Assembly: GCA_001643675.2 (NCBI GenBank)
Contig: LSRY02000005.1
Span: 994,501-1,058,500 of the forward strand
Source: Monocercomonoides exilis
Lineage: Eukaryota > Preaxostyla > Oxymonadida > Polymastigidae
DNA: 64,000 nucleotides
Direction of reading: 5' to 3'
Under the pieces are notes generated by a model. That model searched no databases, was not told where the DNA came from, and saw only the letters and a list, made by a program, of their open reading frames with translations. Of the stretch, positions 11,306 through 23,900 are shown piece after piece (position 1 is the stretch's first letter; every line of letters starts with the position of its first letter). Made by a program: the position numbers and the translations under genes.

Positions 11306-14300
11306 ATGTCAGTGTCCTCGAAACAGGCAACAGCTGAGCAGAGCATTTCCGCTCAGCAAAGTTTAATCTTAGGTAAGCATTTATCAATTTAATAAAAAGT
11401 TATCAACTTCATTATTACTCTATATACTTTGAAGTTCGAAATCTTCTTAGAACAGCCATATCTTCTATCTCATATATCAGGCATTTATTCCCTGAAGATT
11501 GTTTCCAAGATCGTCTTCTTTCCGGATTAAATGTAAAGACTTTACTACCAACAACAAATGAAACAAAGTTAATAATTAATTGGCTTGAACATGGTGTTTT
11601 TGATGCACTTGAAAAGAAATATGTTTGAAAATTTTAAGTATTTTGTTATTGCTTAAAACTTTTTATTTAGCTTCGAAGTTTGGTGTTCGGAATGTATTTT
11701 GATCCTTCCAACGAATCCACCCTTATTGAAGCTTATACTTGTTTGCTGAGTTTTAAAATTTTTAATTTCATTTTGTTGAAATTTGTTTGACGATTCCACC
11801 AGTCAAAATATCATATGATCAAGAGGAATACAATCTTGATATCACAAGATCAAAAAAAGAGTATCAACAAACTCAAAAACTTATGACAAAAGATGGAATA
11901 AAGCAATCTACGATCGCTATGATTCGAACTTTAATTTCTTTGGCTCAAACTTTAACACCAATCCCCAGTATGACTTTTTGTCGTAAACTTTTCTTTTGAA
12001 AGTGATTTTTAACAACACAGAAAGCAGATATTTGGTAATGAAATTATTTTACTATGATGAGCGCACACCAATGGATTACGAACCTCAATTTTTCCGTCCT
12101 GCTTCGGATGGTATGAATTTAAATAAAAATATTTTCAAATTAATTTATTATAACTTATTTTGTGTTTAAGAGCCACCACCTTCGTTTCATTTTAAACCAC
12201 TTCGTTTGAACTTGGGAGGAGTAACAACGCCTTATCACGATATGTGTTTACAAATTAAAACAACTATAGATTGCGTTGATTCTCTAAAAGATGCATGGAT
12301 TGAAGGCAAAAGCAAGGTTCACTTTAACAGCTATTTATATTTTGTAAACGCAAAATTATACTTTATTGTTTAATTATTTTATTTTAGCCACGCCATCCAA
12401 TGAGCGAATTATTTGAAAGAGGCACAGCTGAAAAAGAAAAAGAAGCAGTGCAGGAACAGCGCGAACAAGAGAAAGAGAACAATGATTTGGATGAAAATGT
12501 ACAAGAAAACAATGAATTAAAACAAAAATTGGAAAAAGAAGAGCAATTCAGCAGTGAAGAAGAAGAAGAGGAGGAAGAAGAAATCAAAGTGAAAAAACGA
12601 ACATTAAAGCAAAGATACAACGAAAATGAAAACAAAGAAAACAAAAAATCTAGAGAGAAAGACGAACAAAAGCCTTCAACAAAAAATGACAATGAAATTA
12701 TCTCAAATGAAAAGATGCGCAAAAACACAACAAGCAAAAGGATGAAGCTTTCTATTGAAAAAGAAGGAGATCAAGAAATTGATGAAAAGAGTGGAGAACC
12801 TGAAGATGAAAGCACTTCTGCAAGTGAAACAGATGAAAAGGAATACGAAAAACCACCTTTAAAGAGCAACAACAAAATTCGACGTACGAGCAGCAGAGAA
12901 AATCCAATGCTATTCGTTTGATATTTATTTTTTGAATTTTTAAGATATTTCATTAAAAATTTTCGTTTTATGCATTCTCGAAATTTTCTATTTATCTTTA
13001 ATTGAACTTCAATTCCAAATGGAAATCAATGTTGATACCACTTTTGATAATAGTCGCCTTCTTTTTTGGCGAAGACCTCTGAGTTTATTTCGACATATCC
13101 ATTTCTGACACTTCCTCAGTTGAAGAGAATCACGACAATGAAGAAGAATGCAGCCGAAGCTTTGGTGAAAGAAATGCAAAAGAAAGGCATTCTTGGAACA
13201 AATACCGAAAAGGTTTACATATTTTTTTTTCATTTTTCAGAAAAGAATAATTGATAAAATAAAAATTTCATTTGAAATTGAAGGGCTATCCTGTACTTAT
13301 TCATAAAGATCCTACGAATGACCTTCAAGCTAAGGGCAAAGATGAATTGAAAGAACAAAGCAATAAAAAGCAAATTGTTGACGATGAGAAGGATAGTGAA
13401 AGATTTAAACATTCAGTCAAAGAAGATGAAAGTCAAGAAAAAGAAACTGAAATACACAATTTACCAACAAAGGATGTTGAAAAAGGCAAACCCAATCAGA
13501 AATCACGCCCAGCTCTTGACAAAGATTCAGAGCAAAAGGCAACAGAGAATGACATTAATAATCATCTTGAAGCAGAAGGTATTTATCCTGGATCAGCTGT
13601 TGCTTCACCTGATTTGATGAATCTTTCTTCCTCTGCGGTGTCTTCCTCTTTGCAAAGTTCTGAGCATCTATCTGATCAAAATTCATCAACGGATTCATCA
13701 TTGATGTCACAGCCTGAAGATCTGACACAATTTTCTTCATTGCAAACTCAACCTTCCCTCCTTTCTCCTTCTCTGCATTCTCAGCCTTATGCACTATCGC
13801 CAACATCTATCGTTGACTCCCAATTTACACACTCACGATCCAACACTTTTGGATATCCTTCTTCCTCCTATTCTGCTATTCCATCAGCAAACTCATCTTC
13901 AAAATTTGCAACATCAGATCTCTCATCATCCATTGCACCTTCAGTGTCTTTGTCTGCTTCCAGACTCTTTTCCACAATTGAAGCTCAGAATTCTGCAATT
14001 TCCAATCCGTTGGCTGCTCGGCAAGCGGCTTCAATAATGGCTTCTCTTTCTTCTCGTGCAATGAATGGCGCCAGAGATTTTCGTGGGGCGAGTAGTAATT
14101 ATTCAACTCATATCAACAGCACAGCTTCAGAAGCCAGCTTTTTGGATAAAAGAAGAGATGAATTTTCCGGTTCTGATGAGTCTGGAGCAATGAATACAGT
14201 TGAGGAAGATGCGAAACTTTCAAAGAAACAAATGATTCAAAATCAAAAAATTACTTCAAATGGTGGAGATTCATCACTCTTAGCAAGCTCTTCATCACTT

Positions 14301-14720
14301 CTCAACCAAATTTCAGTAGCTGAGAATTCTCTTGCTGCTGATTCTCAAATTCCATCTGAATCATCAGAATCTCAAAATTCGCGTCATTCGTCAAAGCGCC
14401 GGTCTTCAAAGCACAACAAGTGCAGTATCGTAAAGGATCCTTTGAAACAAGGACAATCTCCTATGACTCACTCAAAATTACGAGATCAGGAAAAAGACGA
14501 AGGAAGCACGCTAGGAGAAGAAAATGATGCATCCCCAACATCACTTTCACCTGATGTTGAATCAAATATTCAAAATAAAGACATTCAAGCAAATAGTGAA
14601 ATAAAAGCTGCAAGTGTTTCATTCGAAGCTAGTTCTGAGTTATCTGATAAACAACAACACTCTGTCACAAAAAAGAATCGGTTTTCAAGAGGAAAAAAGG
14701 CGAAAGTTGGAGAGGAGTAA
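11306..14720 (+). CDS. Meiotic HORMA-domain axis protein (HOP1/HORMAD type)
   Basis: Nine exons: 11306-11372, 11435-11622, 11671-11740, 11803-11967, 12021-12110, 12171-12316, 12388-12915, 13054-13212, 13284-14720 (about 949 residues). Residues about 20-245 form a HORMA domain: SLILVRNLLRTAISSISYIR, HLFPEDCF, NWLEHGVFDALEKKY, the VFGMYFDP strand, VMKLFYYDERTP, and LRLNLGGVTTPYH. A long acidic/Lys-rich linker follows, then a winged-helix-like segment (FISTYPFLTLPQLKRITTMK ... EALVKEMQKKGILG), and finally a Ser-rich, probably disordered tail of about 450 residues. HOP1/HORMAD proteins coat meiotic chromosome axes and promote interhomologue recombination; the winged-helix module in this position fits the chromatin-binding region described for the family. 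Orthology to HOP1 rather than another HORMA class is inferred from this layout. No RNA or regulatory signals were identified. Confidence 0.85.
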
Positions 14721-14993
14721 TGGAAAAAGAAAATTCATTTTCAAATCCTTTTTCTCCATTTTGTTAAAATGCTAATGTGCGATAAAGCTATTTGATTGCA
14801 CGTTTTTCTCTTTCTTTTTCTCTCTTAACTCTTTTTTTCAACTCCACATCATTTCATTTAATTTCATGGGAAACCCTTAATCAAATTATTATTTTCAAAT
14901 ATTTTTATTAGTTAAAAGATAGAGCGCGAACAAGGCATTAATACTAAACGATAAAAGACTCATTTAATACTTTTTTTCAGTAGCATATAAATT

Positions 14994-17900
14994 ATGAGTA
15001 TTTTAGATAAAAGCTCACATCATGTTCCAGCAAAACAGCTTTCTTCAAGAAATGATAAGAATGTCTCTTTCAAAAAATCAAGTGAACCTCAATCTCGTAT
15101 CATTCAAGAAAAAAGTTATTTGGAATCTGATTTCCTCACTGGCGGAACTGCTTCATTCGCATTTCCTTCAGATTTTGGATTGCAAACACCTGCAATTTCT
15201 TCGTTCGCTTCTCCTTCCAAAAGTGTTGTTCCTTTGACGGAATACCATGAAAAGATCCGCAGAAAACAAATACAGCAACCAATAATATCAAGGGATTCTC
15301 CACATCCAAAAGCTGATGTAATCAACACAAGAGTAGTTTCGCCGCTCAGTTCTCTTGAAAAAAGAAACAAAAAAGAAATTCCTGTTTCTTTCACTCCTTC
15401 TCATTTACCTCCATCGCCTCTTAAAAGTATTGCACCTCCTCGAAAATTCGCTCCAGATTTTGGAAATCCTCAATTTGCAGTGGAAAAAACAACAGACATC
15501 TCTGACAGTTTTTTAAATCCAGAGAAAATCGCACCTCTACGAACAAACCAAAAGAAACTCCACTTCGAAACTGATGCATCATTGTTTCAGGATTCTTTCC
15601 ATTCTATTTTACCGAATCCAATTTCTGCATCTTCTCTTTTACTTGACAAGCCATTTTTCGATTCACAGGAAACAAATGATTCAATGAAAGTACCCTCAAC
15701 GATTTCACACCCAATATCAAGTAAATCAACAAAAGATTTTTCTGGTCCTTCTATTCTTCCAATTCAACAATCTTCACAACAACCACTTTCAAAAGATTCA
15801 ATCGAATCAAAATCGAGCGATATGTCGACATTTTCGTTTTTGCCATCGGATGTACAACTTCATTTTTCCAAGTCCAATAATCCTTCAAAAAGATTGCCCC
15901 TCTCAAATGATACCAATGCTTCGCGCTATTCATTCAATGAGACACGCTTGACTTCATCGCCTGTGTACCCTTCCTCAATGATATCTTCATTCCCAACAGA
16001 GTCACACCCTTCTATATCTTATTCAACGGGATCAGAACTTTTTAGCACAACTACAGTGCCATCTTCATCGTCTTTTCACACAACACTTTTTTCACATAAC
16101 ACACCTTCTTCAACATCTGAGGATCTGAAAGCTTTTCACATGATGGCAAAGATTTTCCGTTTTTGGAGAGCAGAAGCAACGAAAAGTGCAAAACGGAAAA
16201 GAGCCATAAATCGAAGACTTGCGAAAGAACAAAAGGCAGATAACTTCTTTTTAAGGAAAACAGGAAGACGGCTTTTAAAGCACTGGCTTTTTGAAGCAGT
16301 TCCAGCGTCGCAAAAGGAAAACGAAAAGCTTTTAATGGAAGCAGATAGGTTTAGAGAGGATGTTTTATTGGCAAAAGGCTTACGAGCATTAGCAATCAAC
16401 AAAGATTTACTGCAGAGGAAAAAGAAAGCAGAAAAGCTTGCGCTTTCATTTTTCACAAATAAGAGACAAGCGTTTTACTTTCATATTTGGAAAAATTGGG
16501 CAAAAGAGAAAAAGCCCGCTTTGCCTCTAACTCCAATGCAAATTATTTCATTATTTATGCTTATGGGTTTGCCAGTTGAACAGATTCTTCGAGTGTGTGT
16601 TGAATGCTTTGCAGATATTGTTCAGATCAACGAAGAGATACAAAAAAAGGAGGATAATGAAGAGGAAGTTGACAGTAGTTCATTTTCTTATCTATTACCA
16701 ATAATGAATAAATTACCAGAAAGAGCAATTGCTTATCCTTTCTTAAAGAAATCTTACGACTTTTCAAGCGTGCATTCTTGCTTCTTCAATTGTCATAATT
16801 CGAGTGAAAAATCAACACAAACATCATTATCATTGGCTCAAGCAACGCCTTATGACAAAAATACATCAGGCTCATCTTTTCAATTCAAAGTAGCTCGCCA
16901 GGAACAATCTTTGCAATTGTTCTTTTCTTCTCAAGATGAAACAACGAACTTTGATAATTCAGCATCTATGTTGGATCAATCAAAGCAAAATTGTCCAGAA
17001 GTTATTGACATTGTTTCGAGACTTTCAACTCATCTGACGCAGCCGCTTTATTTTTGCATTGAAGCGAATCGTTCACGAGCGATCAGAACACGAGACCAAT
17101 CTCCTTTTATTTTCTGTATCAGAAAATCAAAAGTTCTTCCACCTTTTCATTTGCTCTCCGTATCAACGTCATCTCCTTCACCGTCGTCATTTTCATCAGC
17201 TTCGTCTTTAGCTTTGCTTTCAATTGAGGCACAGAATAGAATTCCGATTTCTTTTTCTTTGCTTCCACAACGAATATGCCCATCATCTTCATTGCACAGA
17301 TTTCTTATTTCTTTAAAAATTTTGTCTTCTTCACTTCTCAGGCCTGTATTTAATCACTGGAGAAGAATCGCACACAAACGTGCATTATTCAAAGAAAGAC
17401 ATCTTCTTAGGATGAAAAAAATGATGTTTACTCAATGGAATGAAGCGTATGTTCAAGATTATTGCTATCAAAAGCGTGAAATAAGGCAGCGAGCCGAACT
17501 TGTAAGAAGAATGTGCTCAAACAAAGTAAAAAGAGCTGCATTTGGAGAATGGCTTGCAGCAACAGAAAAGAGAATGGATCTCAAAAATAGAAGAATGCAG
17601 CTAGAAAAGGATTTGTTGCTTAACAGAATGAAAAGTCAGCTTTATGAATGGAATATACTTGCATGGGAAAGAAAGGAAGAAAATAAAAACACTCAAAAAG
17701 CGCTTGCGCTATACTCAGCAACAATTTCCAGAAAGATACTGTGGGAATGGAATCTCATTGCCCGCGAACAGCAAGACCTTAGAGAGCTGCTGCAAAATGT
17801 GAGGGAACAAAGAGAATCAAAAGAGAGAACAACTTTGATGAGAGTTGCGTGGGATGTGTGGATTGAGAGCATGGAGAAACTTAGTGAAGAAAAAGAAAAG

Positions 17901-20900
17901 GCATTAACATGCATCGAGCATTGGGCCATGATTCGTTTGAAAGATGGATTTCACAAGCTGAAGATGAACTGTCTTATACGTAAGCAAAATCGAATAAATA
18001 AAGAACTTGCAAATAAGTTCATAACAACACAACGTCTGAGAAAATCTTTTAAAGCTCTAATTAATTGGTACAACGAAAAGCAATCTATTCTGTCAAAAAA
18101 GAAAATTGCCTTTTCATTTTATTCAAACTCCGCAAAGAAAAAATGTTTCGATTTGTGGAAAGAGAAGATTGATGGCATTCATCGTCAAAAGCAGAATATC
18201 AACATTTTGAATGACACGTTTCGGCATATCCTTTGCAGATGCGTGTTTAACTCCTGGAGGAATCATAATGCCCAGGTGAAACTTTTAAAAGAAGGAAGCA
18301 AAAAAATCGAAAATCTTCATAAAATTCTTACAATTAATAGTGCTTTCAATGGATGGAAGAAGTGTTATGAGCACGAAAATGGAAACAAAATGGAAGCAAA
18401 TGCTTTCCATAACAAAAAGATTCAATCGAAGGCTTTTTATTCTTTTAAGAAAGTTACAAAATATCAAATCAATACCAAAGATCTTTGCAATAAGTTGACA
18501 ATGCAAAGATTTGATTGCAAATCTGCTCCTCTAAAGCGCAGCGCTTTTGAGTGTTGGTTGAAGCTTGCGCTGCAAAAGAGGCGATTACTGCTTAGCGTTG
18601 TTTCATATATTTCAGAAAAGCGAAAACAAACGGTTAAAGCCATGTTTCAATGCTGGAAAGATCGTGTATTCAATAAACAAAGAATTAATTCTCTTCAAAT
18701 TTCGTTTGTTGAACAGAAATCAAAAGTAAAAGCGAGACAGATCCTTGTTGCTTGGCACGCTTTACAGGAACGGAGAGAAAAGCTGGCAATTTTGAGGGAC
18801 AAAGTTGAATTAATGTTCGTTCAAAGGACTCTTTATAAAACATTTACTGCTTGGAAACATAGGAGCTCTGTTTTTCATAAAGCAGAAGTTGCATTGGATT
18901 CGTTTAGAATGCAGAGAGCATTTGGAAAATGGAAAACTCTTCTTAAATGGAAGAAGATAACAGCTGAGACTAAAGAAAAGGAAAATCACAAATTACTTTC
19001 AAAATCATTTGAACAATGGAAAAATATTGCGAAGGAAAAAATTAATATCAGAAATCTGCTAATTCAACGGATTCAATCAAAAATTTCTAATTTTGCTGAA
19101 ACAGACGACTGGTTAGAAATAATTACTTCATTCGAATCGAAAAAGGACGATGTAACAGCTTTCCAAGAGTTAATGAATTCATTGAAATCACCAATGGATT
19201 TTTCATCCAAACTTAGTTGCAATAATTACTCAGAGAATAAGGCTAGTGCATCGCATTCAATTTCTTTTGACTCAAATAATGATTCTGATGTATTGCCAAA
19301 GCAGGAAAGAATTGTTCCTCCTTCACTTATTTCAAGAAAACTATCATTAAGACACTTGATTGAAAGTGAGAAGAAAGGTCGTAACATAAAATCAAACGAT
19401 TCTGATGCTTTTATCCAAATAGAAACAAGCATCGTTTCTTCCCAAGTCCAAGAACCTCCTATTTTTTCACTGTCTTCAAAAGCACTGCCATCTTATAAAC
19501 AGTGCAAATCAATGAAAAAGCCTGCATCACTTTCATTTCTTTCATCAATCTTGTCAAACGCTTCTTTAATTCAACGAGTTGCAGAAGCATTAAACAAGTA
19601 TCTTCGTCGATATCATGATGTTTCACAATCAGCTTCGTTATTTATTCAGATGAAAGATTCCATCAGAATAAAAAAATACTTTGAGAAATGGAGAGATTAT
19701 TCTGCAACGAGGAGTAGTGAATTGAAAGAAAGGGAGAACTGTTGGAATGATGGGAAAAGAAAATGGCTGATTGCACGAGCGTTGGATTGCTGGGGGAAAT
19801 GGATCGTTGACAGATATAAAAACGAAAGAAATAGCGAAATAGAAAGGAGGTATTTTGCGGCAAAATGCTTGAGGCTCTGGAACAGATTAACACAGCATAA
19901 GATACATTTATGTGAAATGCTGAAACAGAAGGAACTTGAAAAAGTTGATGTTATTTCAAAGAATTCATTTTATAAATGGAAAATACTTTGGGAGGAAATT
20001 GAAAATGGAAAGATAAAAAGAAGATTTTTAATCCTTTCACTTTATTTTGCACATTGGAAAAAAATTAGCACATATTTGCGAAGAAACAAAAATATAATAT
20101 CCACTGTTAGGCAATTACATGACAATAACACAAAAACAACAGTATTTCATGCACTTCAACTTCATGCGAAACAGCAGATGAGCATACGAACATTTCAACT
20201 TAACGTTGACTTAAAAGTGCTTAGAAAAGCATTTATTGAATGGAAAAGAAGAATTGCAGAAAAGAAAGAAAAGAATGCGAAAGTGGAACAATGGAAGAGA
20301 AACAGTAAAAGGGCAGTAAATGCAATTTGGGGAGGCATCCAGTCAGAAAGAAGTGTACCAATAAGAAGCAGAAGCAAAGCTTCTTTGAAAAGCTTAACTA
20401 GAAGTGAAATAGCTTACAATCCAACCAATGACTGGGATGAAATATGGACGCCAGCCGCCAACTTAGAAGCAAAAGATACAGAAAAAAAGGTGTCATTTGA
20501 ATTGCCCACTTTCACCCCGCAGGATGCATCACTGAGAAAAGTTAATGCGGTTTCAAGTTCTCCTTCACAAAGAAGAGTTTCAACATTTTCCTCTTCCTCA
20601 ACAGTACAGACTCCAACAGCTGAAAAGGGGGTCATGACATCTCCTATTACGCCATCAGGAAATAGGTACGATTCGTTGATGCCAAAACCAACAGTGCCAT
20701 TTTCTGAAGCATTACCCTTAAGCTCACGTTTGTCAGAAAAGAGTTCTCAAGATCATCACTCAAATCATTCGAGACAAGTCATTTCAACACCATCAAGACA
20801 GGTTCTCACAGAAACAAATTCAGCAAGAGAAGCAACTCAAAATTCAGAAAAACCACATTTCACAGATATTATTGCACCAGAAGAGTGTGAAATTTCTGCA

Positions 20901-23900
20901 GAGCCGAATGTCCAAACCGAATTTGTTCCGGAGTCTTCGGCTTCATCTTTTAAAGCGAAAAGTGAGTTGACACGTCGACAGATTGCTGAGAGAATGTCAG
21001 AACTGATGGCACCAACTCAAACTGCACAAGTTTCCAAAGAGACAAATTGTTTTCAAGCAACCAAAGAATTGCAAGATGGTCAAATGGAAGAAAGAACACC
21101 AAACAGAAGGAGAACAAGCGCTTCACCTCAACTTATTTCATTGAACGATTATCAGACCCCAAACAGACCACGTTCTCAATCAGCATCTCCAACTGCCATA
21201 AAATCCACACCAAAGTCTTTCTCAAAGTCAAAGAATGCTTCACCCAGAAGTCTAATTATTATTCCTCCAGATGAGAAAAACATGCATCAGTCACCTTCAT
21301 CAGAGAGGACATCTCTTTGTGAAACTCCGAAACAAGCAAAAAATAACATTTATTTTGACTTGAAAGAAAATAACAAAAACACAAGTATTCCTCGCATTCC
21401 TTTGTCGCCACTAAGAGATTATATCACTCCTTTTACTTCGGAGGATAAAGTTTTACCAACAACTTTCAAAGATGAAGATGATGAATATGAACAAAGCTCA
21501 AATGATGAAGATTCCTTAATTGAGCATGCAGAAAGTGAAGATGAAAGCCATAGCGGTTTTCCATTTTCGCTTCAGACGCCACATTCTTATCATCACTTAC
21601 ATCTTTCTCGGACAAAGCGTTCGACATACGGAAGTAATTTTCTTCTTGTTTCTGCTTATACGCACCCAATTGTCCCGCTCCAATCTTATCTTCATTACAT
21701 TCTAACATTCGGAATTGAAGATAATTCCCACCAAACAACTTTGTGTACGCGATTTATTCACCAACTAATTTCTCATTCATCAAAACAACAATCAAAAAAT
21801 TCTTCACAGAAACTTTCAGATTCATCAAAATCATCAGCTCATTCACAAAATATTTTTGTTTTAAATGAGACTTCTTTCCTCTGTTCATATTTTCTGTCTT
21901 GGATGGCGTACAGTCGCTATCATCAACATAAGCGTGCAATTCATCAGCACATTCGAACAATTCACAATCAAAATCTTCTTCTGCATTCGTTGTCTTCATT
22001 CAGATACAACGTGTTTCGCAACAAACAAAAATCACAAGCAATTGAAATGTCAAAACATAATACAAAATGGCATATGCTTCGCACTTGGAAAATCTTTTTG
22101 GAAGAACAAAAAACAAGAAAAACAATGAAAAGAAGTTCTGAAACTTTGGTTGCCTTTAGATTCTCTCAAAAAGCTTTCAGTTTATGGAAGGAAAAAACAT
22201 ATGAGCAAATCCACAACAAGAAGAATGAACAAAAATCAATTGAATTTTACGAAAAAAAGCAAATGACCAATTCTTTATTGCAATGGAAGAAATTTTCGCT
22301 GAATGAGAAAGAAATTGAAAACACGCTCGTGAATGAACAGATATCCAAGCATCTTTTTAGTCTTAAAAAAGACATCTTCCAAAAAATAAAGGCATATGCA
22401 CAGTTTCATTCAGAATTGAAATCAAAGCAAAGAAGTATTCGTAACGAGCTTGATAAGGAACGACTCCACCAATATTTCTTAGATTGGCTTGTTTGCTCTT
22501 TTAGAGTTCGATGCGATCGGATGCATGTTTTGCAGCCAATATTCAGAGTATGGAAAGCATGGGCAATGGAAAATCATGAAGAGCAGATGGCTAACGAGAA
22601 GAAATGTAATGAATACCTTTTTGCAAAGAAAAAAGCTTTGTTCCACGATTGGGCGTTAATGTCAAATGCACTGCAATTATTCAAAATAAAATCTGAATCA
22701 AAAATATTTTATGCGTGGAAGGACTTTGTTCAACATAGAACCGATTTGAAGCGCAAAATGGAGAAAAAGAAATTGAACAAAAAAATTAACGAAAAGAAAC
22801 AAATATTCACAAATTGGAGAGATACAGTTAAACAACAGCAGGAAGCAAAGCAGATGAGTCAAATACTGCTAAGCAACCGCGCAAAAGGCATTTTGCATAA
22901 ATGGCGAGACTTTGCTGGTAAACAGAAAGATCTTAAAGATCGCTTTGAATCATGCGGAACTATTGCGATTCGCCAAGAAAGGATGGTAAATGATGTTTTT
23001 CTTAAATGGAAAGATTTGATGAGCTCGAAACGAGTTGCAAAGATAAAGAAAGAATTGGATAAAAAGGTGAAAATGAGAATATTGGAGAGATGGCTTGATG
23101 AAGTTCAGAATGTTCAAAGGTGCAGAAATCTTCTGAAGCAACAAAGAGAGAAGAAAAATTTCGAAAGAAAACAAGAGACTTTACGAAATTGGCAAGATTT
23201 GGTACGATCACAGCAATTTTATTGCACAAATACAAAGAAGCAAATATTAATTGCTTTAAAGAGTGCTGTTAAAAAGCAAAAGCAGTGGAGAGAAGCAAAA
23301 GATGTCTATGGTATGCGTTTTAATGCATCTGTGTTAGCGAGGCATATGCATCAATGGATTGAATTATACAAGCGAAACAAAAGATACACAGAGATTCGTA
23401 AAGAAGAATGGAGATTGAAAATGGAGATGGAGGCTTTGGCACAAAAGCACAGCAAATTCTTGAAGAAAATACATTTTGTTTCGTGGAAAAAACGAATTGA
23501 AGAGAAGAGAGAGAAGAGAGAGAAAAGCAAAAGGATGCAAGAAAAGAATTTGCTTTCGAAAGCCATCAAAGGATGGGTCAACTTCCATAAAATGAAGCAA
23601 AAGCAAAAAAAGATCGAAGAGATTATTGCTCAAAAGAAGAAAAACGTGCTTTTGAAAAAATGTTTTGAAGCTCTACGGCAGTATTCGAACATTAAAGCTT
23701 ACAAAACTCGCGTTTTGCCAAAGCTTTTGCATGAAAAGGCTCTTGAACAACGTCAACGCTTATTTGTCGAATGGCGTTTATGTTTCCAAAATATTGAGCA
23801 CAGAAGAGAAATTGAAAACAAAGCAATGCATCATTTCAAAGAAAAGATAACTAGAACAGCTCTACGTGTGTGGCAGCAGGCTAATGCTGAGGCAGCGGAA

